Program-made: the position numbers and the translations under genes
Shown here: positions 32,664 through 43,739 of the stretch, one piece after another
Numbering within the stretch: position 1 is the stretch's first letter
Layout of the letters: each line of letters opens with the position of its first letter
The notes under the pieces: generated by a model
What the model was told of the DNA's origin: nothing
Database searches by the model: none
The model's input: only the letters and a program-made list of their open reading frames with translations
Assembly (NCBI RefSeq): GCF_900104775.1
Contig: NZ_FNSA01000003.1
Span: forward strand, 3,534,001-3,598,000
DNA: 64,000 bases
DNA from: Tsukamurella tyrosinosolvens
GTDB lineage: Bacteria; Actinomycetota; Actinomycetes; Mycobacteriales; Mycobacteriaceae
Direction of reading: 5' to 3'

Positions 32664-33854
32664 ATGCCCATCGCGCTCCTCGCGCTCGCCCTCGGGGGCT
32701 TCGGCATCGGACTGACCGAGTTCGTCATCATGGGCCTTCTCCCGGAGGTCGCCGCCGACTTCGCCGTCACCGAGACCGTCGCCGGCTACCTCATCTCCGG
32801 ATACGCGCTCTCCGTGGCCGTCGGTGGCATCATCCTGACCGCCGGCCTCGGGCGGGTGAACCGCAAGCACGCCCTGCTGGGGCTGCTGGTCCTGTTCATC
32901 GCCGGCAACCTCATGTCGGCCCTCGCCGGCAGCTACGAGTTCATGCTCGCCGGGCGGGTCGTCGCCGCGCTGTGCCACGGCGCCTTCTTCGGCATCGGCG
33001 CGGTCGTCGCCGCCGACCTCGTGCCCGAGAACCGCCGCGCCGCAGCGATCTCCATCATGTTCGCGGGCCTGACCGTCTCGAACGTCCTCGGCGTGCCGCT
33101 GGGCACCTTCCTCGGTCAGGCCGCCGGGTGGCGCTCCACCTTCTGGGCCATCACCATCATCGGAGTCATCGCGCTCGTCGGCATCGCCGTGCTGGTCCGG
33201 CCGACGCCCGCCCCGGCGACCGGCGCGCATCCGTTCGCCGAGTTCCGGATCTTCCGCAGCCCCCAGGTGTGGCTGTCGATGCTGGTCACCGTGCTCGGCT
33301 ACGGCGGCATGTTCGGCGCCTTCACCTACATCGCCTTCACCTTCACCGAGGTCAGCGGCTTCGCGTCGTCGTCCGTGCCCTGGCTACTCGTGCTGTTCGG
33401 CGCCGGCCTGTTCGCCGGTAACCTGCTCGGCGGCCGCGCCGCCGACCGCAACCTGCCGCTCACGCTCATCGTCCTGCTCGCCGCCCTGACGGTCCTTCTC
33501 GGCGTCTTCGCGCTCACCGCCACATCCCAGATCGCGACGGTCATCGCGCTGGTCCTCATGGGCGCCTTCGGTTTCGCGACCGTGCCGGGCCTGCAGATGC
33601 GGATCATGAACTACGCCGGCGACGCCCCCACTCTCGCCTCCGGCGCCAACATCGCCGCGTTCAACCTGGGCAACGCCTTCGGCGCCTGGGCCGGCGGGCT
33701 CACCCTCGCAGCCGGGCTCGGCTACGTCTCGCCGCTCTGGGTGGGCGCCGGCATCACCCTGGCCGGCCTGGTGGCCTACGTCGTCGCCACCCGCGTCGCC
33801 GGTGGCGAGCACGCCCCCGACGCGGCGACCGCGCCCGTTCCCGTCGCCGCGTGA
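32664..33854 (+). CDS. MFS transporter, DHA1/AraJ type
   Basis: 396 residues, twelve predicted membrane segments. Opens with LLALALGGFGIGLTEFVIMGLLPEVA, typical of the AraJ/Cmlr subfamily; motif A between helices 2 and 3 is present in altered form (LGRVNRKHALL), and the middle has FRSPQVWLSMLVTVLGYGG. Proton-driven export of drugs or sugars is known for the family; the substrate here is unknown. Probably repressed by the divergent MarR protein and co-transcribed with the aldo-keto reductase 41 bases downstream. Confidence 0.93.
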   Translation: MPIALLALALGGFGIGLTEFVIMGLLPEVAADFAVTETVAGYLISGYALSVAVGGIILTAGLGRVNRKHALLGLLVLFIAGNLMSALAGSYEFMLAGRVVAALCHGAFFGIGAVVAADLVPENRRAAAISIMFAGLTVSNVLGVPLGTFLGQAAGWRSTFWAITIIGVIALVGIAVLVRPTPAPATGAHPFAEFRIFRSPQVWLSMLVTVLGYGGMFGAFTYIAFTFTEVSGFASSSVPWLLVLFGAGLFAGNLLGGRAADRNLPLTLIVLLAALTVLLGVFALTATSQIATVIALVLMGAFGFATVPGLQMRIMNYAGDAPTLASGANIAAFNLGNAFGAWAGGLTLAAGLGYVSPLWVGAGITLAGLVAYVVATRVAGGEHAPDAATAPVPVAA

Positions 33855-33895
33855 GCGCCCCGAACCACCACCCTTCCCACACCGAGGAGAACCCC

Positions 33896-34720
33896 ATGAC
33901 CACCATCCCCACCGTCACCCTGAACGACGGAGTCCTCATGCCGCAGGTCGGCTTCGGCGTCTTCCAGGTCCCCGACGACGAGGCGCAGCGCGCCGTCGAG
34001 GCGGCTCTCGAGGCCGGCTACCGCAGCATCGACACCGCCATGATCTACGGCAACGAGGCGGGCGTGGGCCGCGCCCTCGCCGCCTCCGGCGTTCCCCGCG
34101 AGGAGCTCTTCGTCACCACCAAGCTGTGGGTCGCGGACCTCGGCGCGGGGCGCGCCCGCCCGGCGCTCGACGCGAGCCTCGATCGCCTCGGCCTCGACCA
34201 CGTCGACCTGTACCTCATCCACTGGCCCGCACCGGAGACCGACGCCTACCTCGACACGTGGCGGGAACTGCAGGGCCTCCGCGGCGCGGGCACCCGCTCG
34301 ATCGGCGTCTCCAACTTCCTCCCCGAGCACCTCGACCGGGTCGCCGCGCTCGGCGGGATCCTGCCCTCCGTCAACCAGATCGAGCTTCATCCCGCCCTCC
34401 AGAACCGCGCGACGACGGCTGCTAACCGTCGCCTCGGCATCGCGACCGAGGCCTGGAGCCCGCTCGCCCAGGGCGCGGCCCTCGACTCCCCCGCGGTCAC
34501 CACGGCTGCGGCCCGCCATGGCGTCACGCCCGCGCAGGTGGTGCTGCGGTGGCACCTGCAGCACGGCACCGTCGTCATCCCGAAGTCGGTGACGCCCAGC
34601 CGCATCGCCGCGAACCTCGCCCTGTTCGGCTTCACCCTCGACGACGCGGAGATCGCCGCGATCGACGCGCTGGAGGCCGACGGCAGGACCGGACCGCACC
34701 CCGCCGCGTTCAACGGCTGA
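33896..34720 (+). CDS. Aldo/keto reductase
   Basis: 274 residues. Catalytic tetrad visible: Asp in YRSIDTAMIYGNE, Tyr in the same motif, Lys in LFVTTKLWV and His in YLIHWPAPE. NADPH-binding end TVVIPKSVTPSRIAANLALFGFTLDD. Most like actinobacterial 2,5-diketo-gluconate reductase/methylglyoxal reductase types. ATG at 33896 follows GAGGAG. Together with the MFS pump it may detoxify and remove a carbonyl compound; this is inference from adjacency. Confidence 0.94.
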   Translation: MTTIPTVTLNDGVLMPQVGFGVFQVPDDEAQRAVEAALEAGYRSIDTAMIYGNEAGVGRALAASGVPREELFVTTKLWVADLGAGRARPALDASLDRLGLDHVDLYLIHWPAPETDAYLDTWRELQGLRGAGTRSIGVSNFLPEHLDRVAALGGILPSVNQIELHPALQNRATTAANRRLGIATEAWSPLAQGAALDSPAVTTAAARHGVTPAQVVLRWHLQHGTVVIPKSVTPSRIAANLALFGFTLDDAEIAAIDALEADGRTGPHPAAFNG

Positions 34721-34794
34721 GCGCTCCGTCCAGGCGCCGGGTCTCGCACGCCCCGGGCCGTCGATCGGCTCGATGTGCAAGGACCCGACGGGAC

Positions 34795-34815
34795 CGCGGG
34801 AGAGTTCCTCCCGCG
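34795..34815 (+). terminator. Hairpin after the aldo/keto reductase gene
   Basis: CGCGGGAG (34795-34802) pairs with CTCCCGCG (34808-34815) around a five-base loop, 75 bases after the stop. No U tract. Confidence 0.5.
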
Positions 34816-34844
34816 CCCGCGGCGCGGCCCCGGGAGGACCCGCG

Positions 34845-34870
34845 ATCCGACGGTGCGGTCACCGTCGGAT
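34845..34870 (-). terminator. Hairpin after lepA containing the GCACCGTCG motif
   Basis: Perfect eleven-base stem ATCCGACGGTG / CACCGTCGGAT with a four-base loop, two bases from the lepA stop. The left arm plus loop contains CGACGGTGC, the repeated 9-mer of this window; the right arm carries an inverted near-copy. Confidence 0.8.
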
Positions 34871-34872
34871 CA

Positions 34873-36771
<1,899 letters not shown>

Positions 36772-36789
36772 ACGTCACCCTCCAGTTTC

Positions 36790-37431
36790 TCATGCCGCCG
36801 GGAACGGCCGCACCATGGTGAGCTGGTGGACCCGCGCGCCGCGGTGCCGGACGCCCGGCACCGTCGGGCTGGGGCCGTACGGGACGAACCCGCACCGCTC
36901 GAAGAACCGCACCGCTCGAACGTTCTCGACCAGCGTCTGCAGGTGGCAGCCGGCGCCGCCCAGGGCCTCCGTCCAGGCCGCCATCAGCCCGTACGCCGCC
37001 CCCGTCCCGCGGGCTTCGGGAGCCACGTCGATGTGCAGGTGGGCCGGCCACCGGTCGTCCTTGAGCTCGCCGGAGGCCGACGGTTCGCGGCGGCACACCG
37101 TTGCGAGGTCGAGCGCGGCGCGCCCGAGGAACCGGACCGTCGCCGGGCGCAGCAGCGCCGCCGGGCTGCGGAACGCGGCGATCAACCGGTCGTCCTCCGC
37201 CGGCAGCGACGACCCCGGCGGGCACCCCGTCAGGTAACCGACGAGCGCACCGTCGGCCTCGGCGACGAAGAGCGATCCGGGGCAGTGCTCGATGTAGGGG
37301 TCCAGGTAGACGGCCCGTTCGGACGCGGGATGGCGCCACAGCTCGCCCGACGGCGAGCCCTCCCCCGCCCGCACGAACAGGGCGCGCAGGGCGCGCGCGT
37401 CGGCGTCGCGGTAGGCACGGATCACGGCCAC
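36790..37431 (-). CDS. GNAT family N-acetyltransferase
   Basis: 213 residues. Acetyl-CoA fold with LHIDVAPEARGTGAAYGLMAAW (motif A, Arg-x-x-Gly-x-Gly/Ala) and LVENVRAVRFFERCGFVPYG (motif B). Substrate unknown. It is transcribed toward lepA with an 18-base gap and is divergent from betT. GTG at 37431 or 37425 could start it; no clear ribosome site distinguishes them. Confidence 0.88.
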   Translation of the reverse strand: MAVIRAYRDADARALRALFVRAGEGSPSGELWRHPASERAVYLDPYIEHCPGSLFVAEADGALVGYLTGCPPGSSLPAEDDRLIAAFRSPAALLRPATVRFLGRAALDLATVCRREPSASGELKDDRWPAHLHIDVAPEARGTGAAYGLMAAWTEALGGAGCHLQTLVENVRAVRFFERCGFVPYGPSPTVPGVRHRGARVHQLTMVRPFPAA

Positions 37432-37483
37432 AGCGCCGCGTCCGGGTAATGACCGTCCTCGTCCGGTTTCACGCCCACCACGG

Positions 37484-37489
37484 TAACGT
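37484..37489 (+). promoter_or_regulatory. -10 element upstream of betT
   Basis: TAACGT eight bases before the ATG at 37498; leaderless or nearly so. No ribosome site is seen. Confidence 0.45.
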
Positions 37490-37497
37490 CGAACGAC

Positions 37498-39672
37498 ATG
37501 AGTGATTCTGAATCCTCACGAACTTCGAAACCAGTAGAGACCACACCGACACCGACGAGCTCCTTGAACCGCCGAGTCTTCTTCGCCGCCGCAGGCTCGG
37601 TCCTCGCACTCGCCCTCTGGGCACTCGCGTCTCCCGAGACCGCGGAGAGCGTGATCAGCGGCGTGGTCGACGTCATCACCACCTGGTTCGGCTGGTGGTA
37701 CTTCCTCCTGGCGACGGGCATCGTCGGCGTCGTCGTCTTCATCGGCCTCAGCCGCTACGGCACCTACCGCCTCGGCCCCGAGGAGTCGCGCCCCGAGTAC
37801 AGCCTCTTCACCTGGACGTCGATGCTCTTCGCGGCGGGCATCGGGATCGACCTGATGTTCTTCTCGGTCGCGGAACCCGTGAGCCACTACATGAACCCGC
37901 CCATCGGCACGGGCGAGACCAACCACGCCGCGCGCGAGGCCGTCACCTGGACGGTCTTCCACTACGGCGTCACCGGATGGGCGATGTACGCGCTGATGGG
38001 CGGCGCTCTCGCCTACTTCGCGTTCCGCCACAACCTTCCGCTGACCATCCGGGCCGCGCTGTATCCCATCCTCGGCAAGCGGGTTCACGGCCGGCTCGGG
38101 GACGCGGTCGACGTGGCCGCGGTGCTCGGCACGATCTTCGGTATCGCGACCTCGCTGGGCATCGGCATCGTCCAGCTCAACTACGGCCTGCACGAGCTCT
38201 TCGGCATCCCGCAGGGCAAGGCCGCGCAGATCGGCCTCATCGTGCTGTCGGTGATCGTCGCGACGATCTCGGCGACGTCCGGTGTCGACAAGGGCATCCG
38301 GCGGCTCAGCGAGCTCAACGTGATCCTGGCGATCCTCCTGCTCGTCTACATCCTGGTGGCGGGCCGCTCCGACTTCCTGCTCAACGGCCTGGTGCAGAAC
38401 ACCGGCGACTACCTCTCGACCTTCCTCGACCGCACCATGGACACGTTCGCGTGGGGTCAGATCAACCCGGAGACCGCCGGCAACGACCCCCGCGGCTGGC
38501 TCGACTCGTGGACCCTGTTCTTCTGGGCGTGGTGGGTGGCGTGGGCGCCGTTCGTGGGACTGTTCCTCGCCCGGATCTCCCGCGGCCGCACCCTGCGCCA
38601 GTTCGTCTTCGGTGTCCTCGTCGTGCCCTTCAGCTTCATCCTGCTGTGGATCTCGGTGTTCGGGAACAGCGCGCTCGAGGTCGCCCGCGGCGACAAGGCG
38701 TTCGCCGAGGCCACCGCCTCGATGCCCGAGGTGGGCTTCTACTCGCTGCTGGAGAAGTACCCCGGCGCACCGCTGTTGCTCGCGATCGCCACCATCACGG
38801 GCCTGCTGTTCTACGTCACCAGCGCCGACTCCGGCTCCCTGGTGATGGGCAACTTCACCTCGAAGCTGTCCGACCCGATGGCGGACTGCGCCCGCAGTAC
38901 CCGCATCTTCTGGTCCTTCGCGATCGGCCTGCTGACGCTCGCGATGCTGTTCGCGGGCAACGACGGCTCGATCGTGACGCTGCAGAAGGCGACCATCATC
39001 ATGGGCCTGCCCTTCTCCTTCGTGCTCGCCCTGGTGGGCATCGCGCTGCTGCGGGCCCTGCACACCGAGTCCTACAAGCAGGACAGCTACCGCACCGCCC
39101 TGCCGAAGTCGCTCGCGGCCGGGCGCGGCAGCGGCGAGCCCGGCAGCTGGCGCCGCCGTCTCCTCGCGACCGTCCAGTACCCGGGCCGGGCAGCGACGCT
39201 GCGCTTCCTCGAGAACTCGGTGGCGCCCGCGATGCGGGACGTCGCAGCGGAATTCGCCGCCGAGGGCGTCTCCGCCACCGTCGACGAATCGGGACGCAGC
39301 GAGTCGCTGCCGTCGCCGACGCTCAAGGTCGACCTCGCCGGCGAGCCGCACTTCGAGTACTGCGTGTGGCCCGTCTCGGCGCCGGCCCCGAGCTACGCGA
39401 TCCTGGCGCAGCGCTCGGACGATCGCTACTTCCGGTGCGAGGTCTACCTCGCCGAGGGCTCGCAGGGCTACACGCTGGGCGGCTACACCCGCGAGCAGAT
39501 CATCGGCGACATCCTCGACCAGTACGAGCGGCACCTGGGCTACCTGCACCTGCGCCGCGCCGCGACCGACCACCACGACGGCCACGACGGCCACGACGAA
39601 TCGGCCGGCACCCGAACCGATCCCGAACCCGACCCCGAAGCGTCCACGGAACCCGAAGGGACACCCGCATGA
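37498..39672 (+). CDS. betT: BCCT family choline/betaine transporter
   Basis: 724 residues with twelve predicted membrane segments. BCCT signatures include MLFAAGIGIDLMFFSVAEPVSHY and the Trp-rich helix FFWAWWVAWAPFVGLFLARISRGRT. The IDLMFF rather than IGLMFF form and the long C-terminal domain (about residues 540-724) fit BetT-type choline carriers. The tail ends in a His/Asp-rich patch (TDHHDGHDGHDE) and an acidic/proline stretch, features that could serve osmosensing or metal binding. It is followed by betB (ATGA overlap) and betA, so choline is the likely substrate. Confidence 0.92.
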   Translation: MSDSESSRTSKPVETTPTPTSSLNRRVFFAAAGSVLALALWALASPETAESVISGVVDVITTWFGWWYFLLATGIVGVVVFIGLSRYGTYRLGPEESRPEYSLFTWTSMLFAAGIGIDLMFFSVAEPVSHYMNPPIGTGETNHAAREAVTWTVFHYGVTGWAMYALMGGALAYFAFRHNLPLTIRAALYPILGKRVHGRLGDAVDVAAVLGTIFGIATSLGIGIVQLNYGLHELFGIPQGKAAQIGLIVLSVIVATISATSGVDKGIRRLSELNVILAILLLVYILVAGRSDFLLNGLVQNTGDYLSTFLDRTMDTFAWGQINPETAGNDPRGWLDSWTLFFWAWWVAWAPFVGLFLARISRGRTLRQFVFGVLVVPFSFILLWISVFGNSALEVARGDKAFAEATASMPEVGFYSLLEKYPGAPLLLAIATITGLLFYVTSADSGSLVMGNFTSKLSDPMADCARSTRIFWSFAIGLLTLAMLFAGNDGSIVTLQKATIIMGLPFSFVLALVGIALLRALHTESYKQDSYRTALPKSLAAGRGSGEPGSWRRRLLATVQYPGRAATLRFLENSVAPAMRDVAAEFAAEGVSATVDESGRSESLPSPTLKVDLAGEPHFEYCVWPVSAPAPSYAILAQRSDDRYFRCEVYLAEGSQGYTLGGYTREQIIGDILDQYERHLGYLHLRRAATDHHDGHDGHDESAGTRTDPEPDPEASTEPEGTPA

Positions 39673-41183
39673 CCGAACCCACCCTGTTCATCGACGGCGC
39701 CTGGCGCCACAGCGCCGACGGCGGCACGCGCACCATCGTCTGCCCCGCCGACGGCACCGAGGTCGCCGTCGTCGACGAGGCCACCGCCGCCGACACCGAG
39801 GCCGCGATCGCCGCGGCCCGCCGCGCCTTCGACACCGGCCCCTGGCCGCACACCCCGGCGGCCGAGCGGGGCGACCTGCTGCTGCGCGTCGCCGACGCTC
39901 TCGACCGCCGCCGCGACGAGTTCGCCCGCGCGGAGACGCTGGATACCGGCAAGCGGCTGTACGAGTCGGAGCTCGACATGGCCGACATCGCCGCCTGCTT
40001 CCGCTACTTCGGCAAGCTCGCCGGGCAGGACAGCGGCCGCATCGTGGACGCCGGCTCCGCCGACGTCGCCTCGCAGATCGTCTACGAGCCCGTCGGCGTC
40101 TGCGGCATGATCACGCCCTGGAACTACCCGCTCCTGCAGGCCGCGTGGAAGGTCGCGCCCGCCCTGGCGGCCGGCGACACCTTCGTGCTCAAGCCCTCCG
40201 AACTCACCCCGCACACGTCGATCCTGCTCATGCAGGTGCTCCAGGAGGTGGGGCTGCCCGACGGCGTCGCCAATCTCGTGCTGGGCGCCGGCGCGCAGGC
40301 GGGCGCCCCGCTGTCGACCCACCCGGACGTGGACCTGGTGTCCTTCACCGGCGGCCTCGTGACGGGCCGGATCATCGCCGCGAACGCCGCCGGCACGGTC
40401 AAGAAGGTCGCGCTCGAGCTGGGCGGAAAGAACCCCAATGTGATCTTCGCGGACGCCTGCGCGACGCCCGAGGGCCTCGCCGCCGCGGTCGACAACGCGC
40501 TCAACGCCGCCTTCCTGCACTCCGGGCAGGTGTGCTCCGCCGGTGCGCGCCTGGTGGTCGAGGCCTCGGTGCACGACGCCTTCGTCGACGAGCTGGTCCG
40601 CCGCGCCGAGGGCATCCGCCAGGGCCTCCCCTACGCCGAGGGCACCGAGACCGGTCCGCTGATCTCCGCCGCGCACCGCGACAAGGTGCACGCCTACGTC
40701 GAGAAGGCCCGCGAGGACGGCGCCGTGGTCCGCACGGGCGGCGCCTTCGCGACGGGCGACCAGGGCTCGGGCGCGCTCGACGCCGGGTACTTCTACCTCC
40801 CGACGGTGCTGGACCGCTGCGACCCGTCGATGGCGTGCGTGCACGACGAGGCCTTCGGGCCCACCGTCACCGTCGAGACCTTCGAGACCGAGGACGAGGC
40901 CGTGGCGATCGCCAACGACACCGAGTACGGACTCGCGGGCGCCGTCTGGTCGGCCGACGGCGGCCGCGCCAAGCGCGTCGCGCGCCGGCTGCGGCACGGC
41001 ACCGTCTGGATCAACGACTTCGGCCCCTACCTCCCCCAAGCAGAGTGGGGCGGCTTCGGCGCCTCGGGCATCGGGCGCGAGCTCGGGCCCACCGGCCTCG
41101 GCGAGTACCTCGAGGCCAAGCACGTGTACGAGAACCTGCGGCCGTCCGTGACCGGATGGTTCGCCGAGCGGAAGGACGCCTAG
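39669..41183 (+). CDS. betB: Betaine-aldehyde dehydrogenase
   Basis: 504 residues. NAD(P)-dependent aldehyde dehydrogenase: GVCGMITPWNYPLLQAAWKVAPALAAGDTFVLKPSE, Rossmann loop FTGGLVTGRII (Gly where most ALDHs have Ser), the general base Glu in ALELGGKNPN (near residue 250) and the catalytic Cys in HSGQVCSAGARL (near 288). Oxidises betaine aldehyde to glycine betaine. Overlaps betT by four bases and betA by one. Confidence 0.93.
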   Translation: MTEPTLFIDGAWRHSADGGTRTIVCPADGTEVAVVDEATAADTEAAIAAARRAFDTGPWPHTPAAERGDLLLRVADALDRRRDEFARAETLDTGKRLYESELDMADIAACFRYFGKLAGQDSGRIVDAGSADVASQIVYEPVGVCGMITPWNYPLLQAAWKVAPALAAGDTFVLKPSELTPHTSILLMQVLQEVGLPDGVANLVLGAGAQAGAPLSTHPDVDLVSFTGGLVTGRIIAANAAGTVKKVALELGGKNPNVIFADACATPEGLAAAVDNALNAAFLHSGQVCSAGARLVVEASVHDAFVDELVRRAEGIRQGLPYAEGTETGPLISAAHRDKVHAYVEKAREDGAVVRTGGAFATGDQGSGALDAGYFYLPTVLDRCDPSMACVHDEAFGPTVTVETFETEDEAVAIANDTEYGLAGAVWSADGGRAKRVARRLRHGTVWINDFGPYLPQAEWGGFGASGIGRELGPTGLGEYLEAKHVYENLRPSVTGWFAERKDA

Positions 41184-42766
41184 TGACCTCTGGGGACGCA
41201 CGGGACGAGGACGTCTTCGACTACGTGGTGGTGGGCGCCGGATCGGCCGGGGCCGCCGTCGCCGCCCGCCTGTCCGAGGACCCGACGGTGACGGTCTGCC
41301 TACTGGAGGCGGGACCGTCGGACGTGGGCGACGAGGCGATCCTGCAGCTGGACCGATGGATGGAGCTGCTGGAGTCGGGCTACGACTGGGACTACCCGAT
41401 CGAGCCGCAGGAGAACGGCAACTCCTTCATGCGGCACGCCCGCGCGAAGGTGCTGGGCGGCTGCAGCTCCCACAACAGCTGCATCGCCTTCTGGGCGCCG
41501 CGCGAGGACCTCGACTCCTGGGAGCGGGATCACGGCGCCACCGGCTGGGGCGCGGATTCGGTGTACCGCCTGTACCCGACGATCGAGACCAACGACGCCC
41601 CCGGCGATCATCACGGGCGGTCCGGGCCGGTGCACATCATGTCCGTGCCCCCGAAGGACCCCTGCGGCGTCGCGCTGCTGGATTCCTGTGCGGAGGTGGG
41701 CATCCCGCGGGCCGAGTTCAACACGGGCTCGACGGTGATCAACGGCGCCGGCTTCTTCCAGATCAACCGCCGCTCCGACGGGACGCGCTCGTCCTCGTCG
41801 GTGAGCTACCTGCACCCCGTCCTGGACCGGGAGAACCTCACGATCCGCACCGGAGCGTGGGCGAAGAAGGTGGTCTTCGACGCCACCGGGGACGTGCCGC
41901 GCGCCGTGGCGGTGGACATCACCGACAACGCCTTCGGGCGGACGACGCGGGTGGGTGCGCGCCGCGAGGTGATCGTGAGCGCGGGCGCCATCGACTCGCC
42001 GAAACTGCTCATGCTCTCGGGGATCGGCCCCGCGGATCACCTGCGCGAGACGGGCGTCGAGGTGCTCGTCGACTCCCCCGGGGTGGGGGCGCACCTGCAG
42101 GATCACCCGGAAGGAGTGATCGGCTTCGAGACCGCGAAGCCGATGGTCCGCGAGTCCACGCAGTGGTGGGAGATCGGCATCTTCACGCCCACCGAGTACG
42201 GCCTCGACCGGCCGGACCTGATGATGCACTACGGCAGCGTCCCGTTCGATATGCACACGCTGCGTCAGGGGTACCCGACGGCCGAGAACACCTTCTGCCT
42301 CACGCCGAACGTCACGCACGCGCGCTCGCGCGGCACCGTCCGGCTGCGGTCGCGGGACTTCCGGGACAAGCCCCGGGTGGACCCGCGGTACTTCACGGAC
42401 CCCGAGGGGCACGACATGAAGGTGATGATCGCGGGCATCCGGAAGGCGCGGGAGATCGCCGAGGCGGGGCCGCTCAAGGAGTGGATCGAGCGGGAGCTGT
42501 ACCCGGGCCCGGGCGCGCAGACCGACGCCGAGCTCGCCGACTACATCCGTCGCACGCACAACACGGTCTACCACCCGGTGGGGACCGTGCGCATGGGCGC
42601 CGTCGACGACCCGATGTCGCCGCTGGACCCCGAGCTGCGGGTCAAGGGCACCGCGGGCCTGCGGGTGGCGGACGCCTCGGTGTTCCCCGAGCACACGACG
42701 GTGAACCCGAACATCACCGTGATGCTGGTCGGCGAGCGGTGTGCGGAGCTCGTCTCGGGCAGGTGA
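41183..42766 (+). CDS. betA: Choline dehydrogenase (GMC oxidoreductase)
   Basis: 527 residues. FAD-binding VVVGAGSAGAAVAARLSED at residues 13-31, GMC signatures AKVLGGCSSHNSCIAFW and GAIDSPKLLMLSGIGP, and the active-site region NTVYHPVGTVRMG and VNPNITVMLVGERCAEL. First step of betaine synthesis (choline to betaine aldehyde). The GTG at 41183 overlaps the betB stop (TAGTG). Members of the GMC family vary in substrate, so the choline assignment rests on the neighbours. No betI-type regulator is present in the operon. Confidence 0.9.
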   Translation: MTSGDARDEDVFDYVVVGAGSAGAAVAARLSEDPTVTVCLLEAGPSDVGDEAILQLDRWMELLESGYDWDYPIEPQENGNSFMRHARAKVLGGCSSHNSCIAFWAPREDLDSWERDHGATGWGADSVYRLYPTIETNDAPGDHHGRSGPVHIMSVPPKDPCGVALLDSCAEVGIPRAEFNTGSTVINGAGFFQINRRSDGTRSSSSVSYLHPVLDRENLTIRTGAWAKKVVFDATGDVPRAVAVDITDNAFGRTTRVGARREVIVSAGAIDSPKLLMLSGIGPADHLRETGVEVLVDSPGVGAHLQDHPEGVIGFETAKPMVRESTQWWEIGIFTPTEYGLDRPDLMMHYGSVPFDMHTLRQGYPTAENTFCLTPNVTHARSRGTVRLRSRDFRDKPRVDPRYFTDPEGHDMKVMIAGIRKAREIAEAGPLKEWIERELYPGPGAQTDAELADYIRRTHNTVYHPVGTVRMGAVDDPMSPLDPELRVKGTAGLRVADASVFPEHTTVNPNITVMLVGERCAELVSGR

Positions 42767-42776
42767 CCTTCGGCCG

Positions 42777-43739
42777 CTACAGGCGGGCCGGGAGGCCGAA
42801 GGCCTCGAACCGGTCCGCCTGGTCCAGGCACGTGGTCACGCGGGTGATCCGGGCACCGTCGGACTCGACGACGACGAGGGCGAACGGGCGCATCCCGCCC
42901 CCGTCGCCGGGCGCGTACTGCCCGAAGGCCGGTGTGCCGTTCGCCGTCGTCGGGACGAGGCGGTGGCCGACGCAGGCGTCGCCCGAGCCGAACAGCGCCG
43001 CGTAGTCGGCGGCACCCCGCAGCCAGAAGGCGACGGGCGGCATGGAGAAGACCACGTCCTCCGCGAGCAGGGCCGCCAGGCCGGCCACGTCGTGCCGTTC
43101 GAAGGCGCGGACGAAGCCGTCGAGCAGCCGGGCGTCCACCTCGCCGGCGGGAACGTCCGACGGTGCGGGCCCCGCCCCCGCGAGCACCTTCCGGGCGCGC
43201 TGCAGCGAGGAATGCGCCGCGGCCGCGCTGATCCCCAGCATCGCCGCGGTCTCGGCGGCGCTGTGCCGGTACACGTCGCGCAGCACCAGCACCGCGCGCT
43301 GCGACGGCGTGAGGTGCTGCAGCGCCGCGACGAAGGCCATCCGGATGGTCTCGTGCCGCTCGGCGGCTGCGGCCGGATCGCCGCCGGCGTCCGGCAGTGG
43401 CGTCACCCAGCTGCCGGGCCGCAGCTCCGCGAACGGTTGATCCCCCGCGCCGTTCCGGTCCGACAGGTCCGTCGGGAGCGCCTTGCGCGGGGCGGCGCGG
43501 AGCAGGTCGATGCAGTACCGGGACGCGATGGCGTACGCCCAGGTCCGGACGCTCGCGCGCGCCGGATCGTAGGTCGACCGCGTGCGCCACAGCCGCAGGA
43601 GCACCTCCTGCGCGGCGTCCTCGGCGCCCGTCCCGTCGCCGATCATCCGGTAGCAGTAGCGGACCAGCTCGGGGCGCAGCTCGCCGAGGAGTCCCTCGTC
43701 GATCACCGCCCCGTCGACTGCTGCCACAGTCGCGATCAT
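42777..43739 (-). CDS. ECF sigma factor with C-terminal SnoaL-like domain (SigG type)
   Basis: 320 residues. Region 2 ELVRYCYRMIGDGTGAEDAAQEVLLRLWR, linker, region 4 LTPSQRAVLVLRDVYRHSAAETAAMLGISAAAAHSSLQRAR, then a SnoaL/NTF2-like domain (LLDGFVRAFERHDVAGLAALLAEDVVFSMPP). The architecture fits the TIGR02960/SigG family, in which the C-terminal domain replaces an anti-sigma factor. Its ATG overlaps the stop of the upstream mycothiol-type gene (ATGA), so that protein is a candidate partner. It converges with betA ten bases away. Confidence 0.92.
   Translation of the reverse strand: MIATVAAVDGAVIDEGLLGELRPELVRYCYRMIGDGTGAEDAAQEVLLRLWRTRSTYDPARASVRTWAYAIASRYCIDLLRAAPRKALPTDLSDRNGAGDQPFAELRPGSWVTPLPDAGGDPAAAAERHETIRMAFVAALQHLTPSQRAVLVLRDVYRHSAAETAAMLGISAAAAHSSLQRARKVLAGAGPAPSDVPAGEVDARLLDGFVRAFERHDVAGLAALLAEDVVFSMPPVAFWLRGAADYAALFGSGDACVGHRLVPTTANGTPAFGQYAPGDGGGMRPFALVVVESDGARITRVTTCLDQADRFEAFGLPARL

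Noticed and set aside
37516-39594. A 692-codon minus-strand frame opposite betT
   Set aside because: Composition typical of GC-rich antisense shadow; betT is clearly coding.
40090-40450. Frameshift or broken active site in betB because FTGGLVTG differs from FTGSxxxG
   Set aside because: The frame is continuous, Glu and Cys catalytic residues are present and this substitution occurs within a functional-looking Rossmann loop.
37695-41183. One 1162-codon plus-strand frame fused to betB
   Set aside because: The first two thirds are out of frame with betT and Arg/Pro-rich; betB starts at ATG 39669 overlapping the betT stop.
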